From an uncultured Haloferula sp. (GTDB lineage: Bacteria; Verrucomicrobiota; Verrucomicrobiae; Verrucomicrobiales; Akkermansiaceae): a DNA stretch of 6,725 bases. The notes below the pieces were generated by a model, which saw only the letters and a list, made by a program, of their open reading frames with translations, had not been told where the DNA came from and made no database searches. The DNA is taken from contig CAMLOZ010000202.1 of the NCBI GenBank assembly GCA_946481625.1, forward strand, positions 1 through 6,725, given 5' to 3'. Position 1 is the first letter of the stretch; each line of letters opens with the position of its first letter. A program made the position numbers and the translations under genes. Below, one piece after another: positions 6,291-6,725 of the stretch.

Positions 6291-6725
6291 ATGCGCCTCA
6301 CCCGGGTCACCCTCCTGATCATCGCTCTCATCATCGGGGTGGGCTTGTACCTGCTGCTCCGGCAGCAGCTCTCGGTGGTGGAACCGCAGACCTACCAGGC
6401 GACGGAGGAAGCGATGGTCGATGTGGCGCAGCTTCTGGCGACTTCCATCGAACACGATCTGGAGGAAGGAGGATTCGACGAGGAATCCCTCCGCAAGATG
6501 TTCGAGGGCGCGCAGGACCGGAAATTCAAGGCGCTGATCCACGGGCACCTCAAGGATCACGTGGGGATGGGGGTCTACCTGACGAACTCGCGGGGCAAGG
6601 TGATCTTCGATTCCAGCGGCAGGTTGGAAGGACTCAACCTTTCCGGCTCGCGGGATGTGGCGCTGACGCTGCGCGGCCAGTACGGCGCGCGCAGTAGCCG
6701 GGTGGACAAGGACAACCCGGATTCC
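6291..6725 (+). CDS. creC: Two-component sensor histidine kinase CreC, N-terminal part (3' end outside window)
   Basis: CreC is the inner-membrane kinase that phosphorylates CreB. The visible 145 residues are the N-terminus and sensor region; the second membrane helix, HAMP and catalytic domains lie outside the window. Residues 7-23 (TLLIIALIIGVGLYLLL) form the first membrane helix after a basic MRLTR start. The periplasmic region carries EPQTYQATEEAMVDVAQLLA (31-50) and VYLTNSRGKVIFDSSGR (95-111), which resemble E. coli CreC (YMTDAQGKVLFDS). DVALTLRGQYGARSS (122-136) nearly repeats its LTLRGQYGARS signature. Identification therefore rests on the family-specific sensor domain, not just on a generic kinase core. 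ATG at 6291 follows the repeat element directly and has no Shine-Dalgarno sequence. The 118-bp gap from creB is unusual for a regulator-kinase pair. The frame is intact to the window edge. Confidence 0.9.
   Translation, partial: MRLTRVTLLIIALIIGVGLYLLLRQQLSVVEPQTYQATEEAMVDVAQLLATSIEHDLEEGGFDEESLRKMFEGAQDRKFKALIHGHLKDHVGMGVYLTNSRGKVIFDSSGRLEGLNLSGSRDVALTLRGQYGARSSRVDKDNPDS

Noticed and set aside
5207..6334. 375-residue open frame on the minus strand opposite creB and the repeat
   Set aside because: It covers the creB antisense and the palindromic repeat; its N-terminal VPSNKFQVPSK-like stretch is just the translated repeat.

Overview
The window is a GC-rich bacterial segment with tightly packed genes. 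Most start codons lack a clear Shine-Dalgarno sequence, and one gap holds a heptad-periodic repeat built on CTTGGAA. Gene content (priA, eutBC, creBC), weak SD signals and this repeat style fit Verrucomicrobiota, perhaps near Luteolibacter. That placement is an impression from memory and has not been tested.

Layout, left to right. On the minus strand, running off the left edge, is a predicted lipoprotein of the YiiX/YebB permuted NlpC/P60 family whose last visible residues look like the start of a PRC-barrel. Divergently, on the plus strand, come priA (replication restart helicase), a gap with inverted repeats, then eutB and eutC overlapping by 4 bp (both subunits of adenosylcobalamin-dependent ethanolamine ammonia-lyase). 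A 253-bp gap follows, with a possible small membrane protein. Then comes creB (OmpR-family response regulator), a repeat-filled 118-bp gap, and the 5' part of creC (sensor kinase), which runs off the right edge.

The strongest non-obvious signal is at 5206-5221: TTCAC-N6-TTCAC, an exact match to the 'cre tag' bound by CreB in Escherichia coli. It overlaps the eutC stop codon and lies upstream of the small ORF and creBC. A regulator and a perfect copy of its known operator therefore occur together far outside the enterobacteria, which suggests the CreB-DNA code is conserved and that the local operon is autoregulated.

The ethanolamine ammonia-lyase looks like a free-standing cytosolic enzyme. 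EutC lacks the N-terminal extension that targets the enterobacterial protein to microcompartments, and no eutA, shell or transporter genes are visible here. priA and eutBC have no obvious functional link to creBC, except that the tag sits at the end of eutC.
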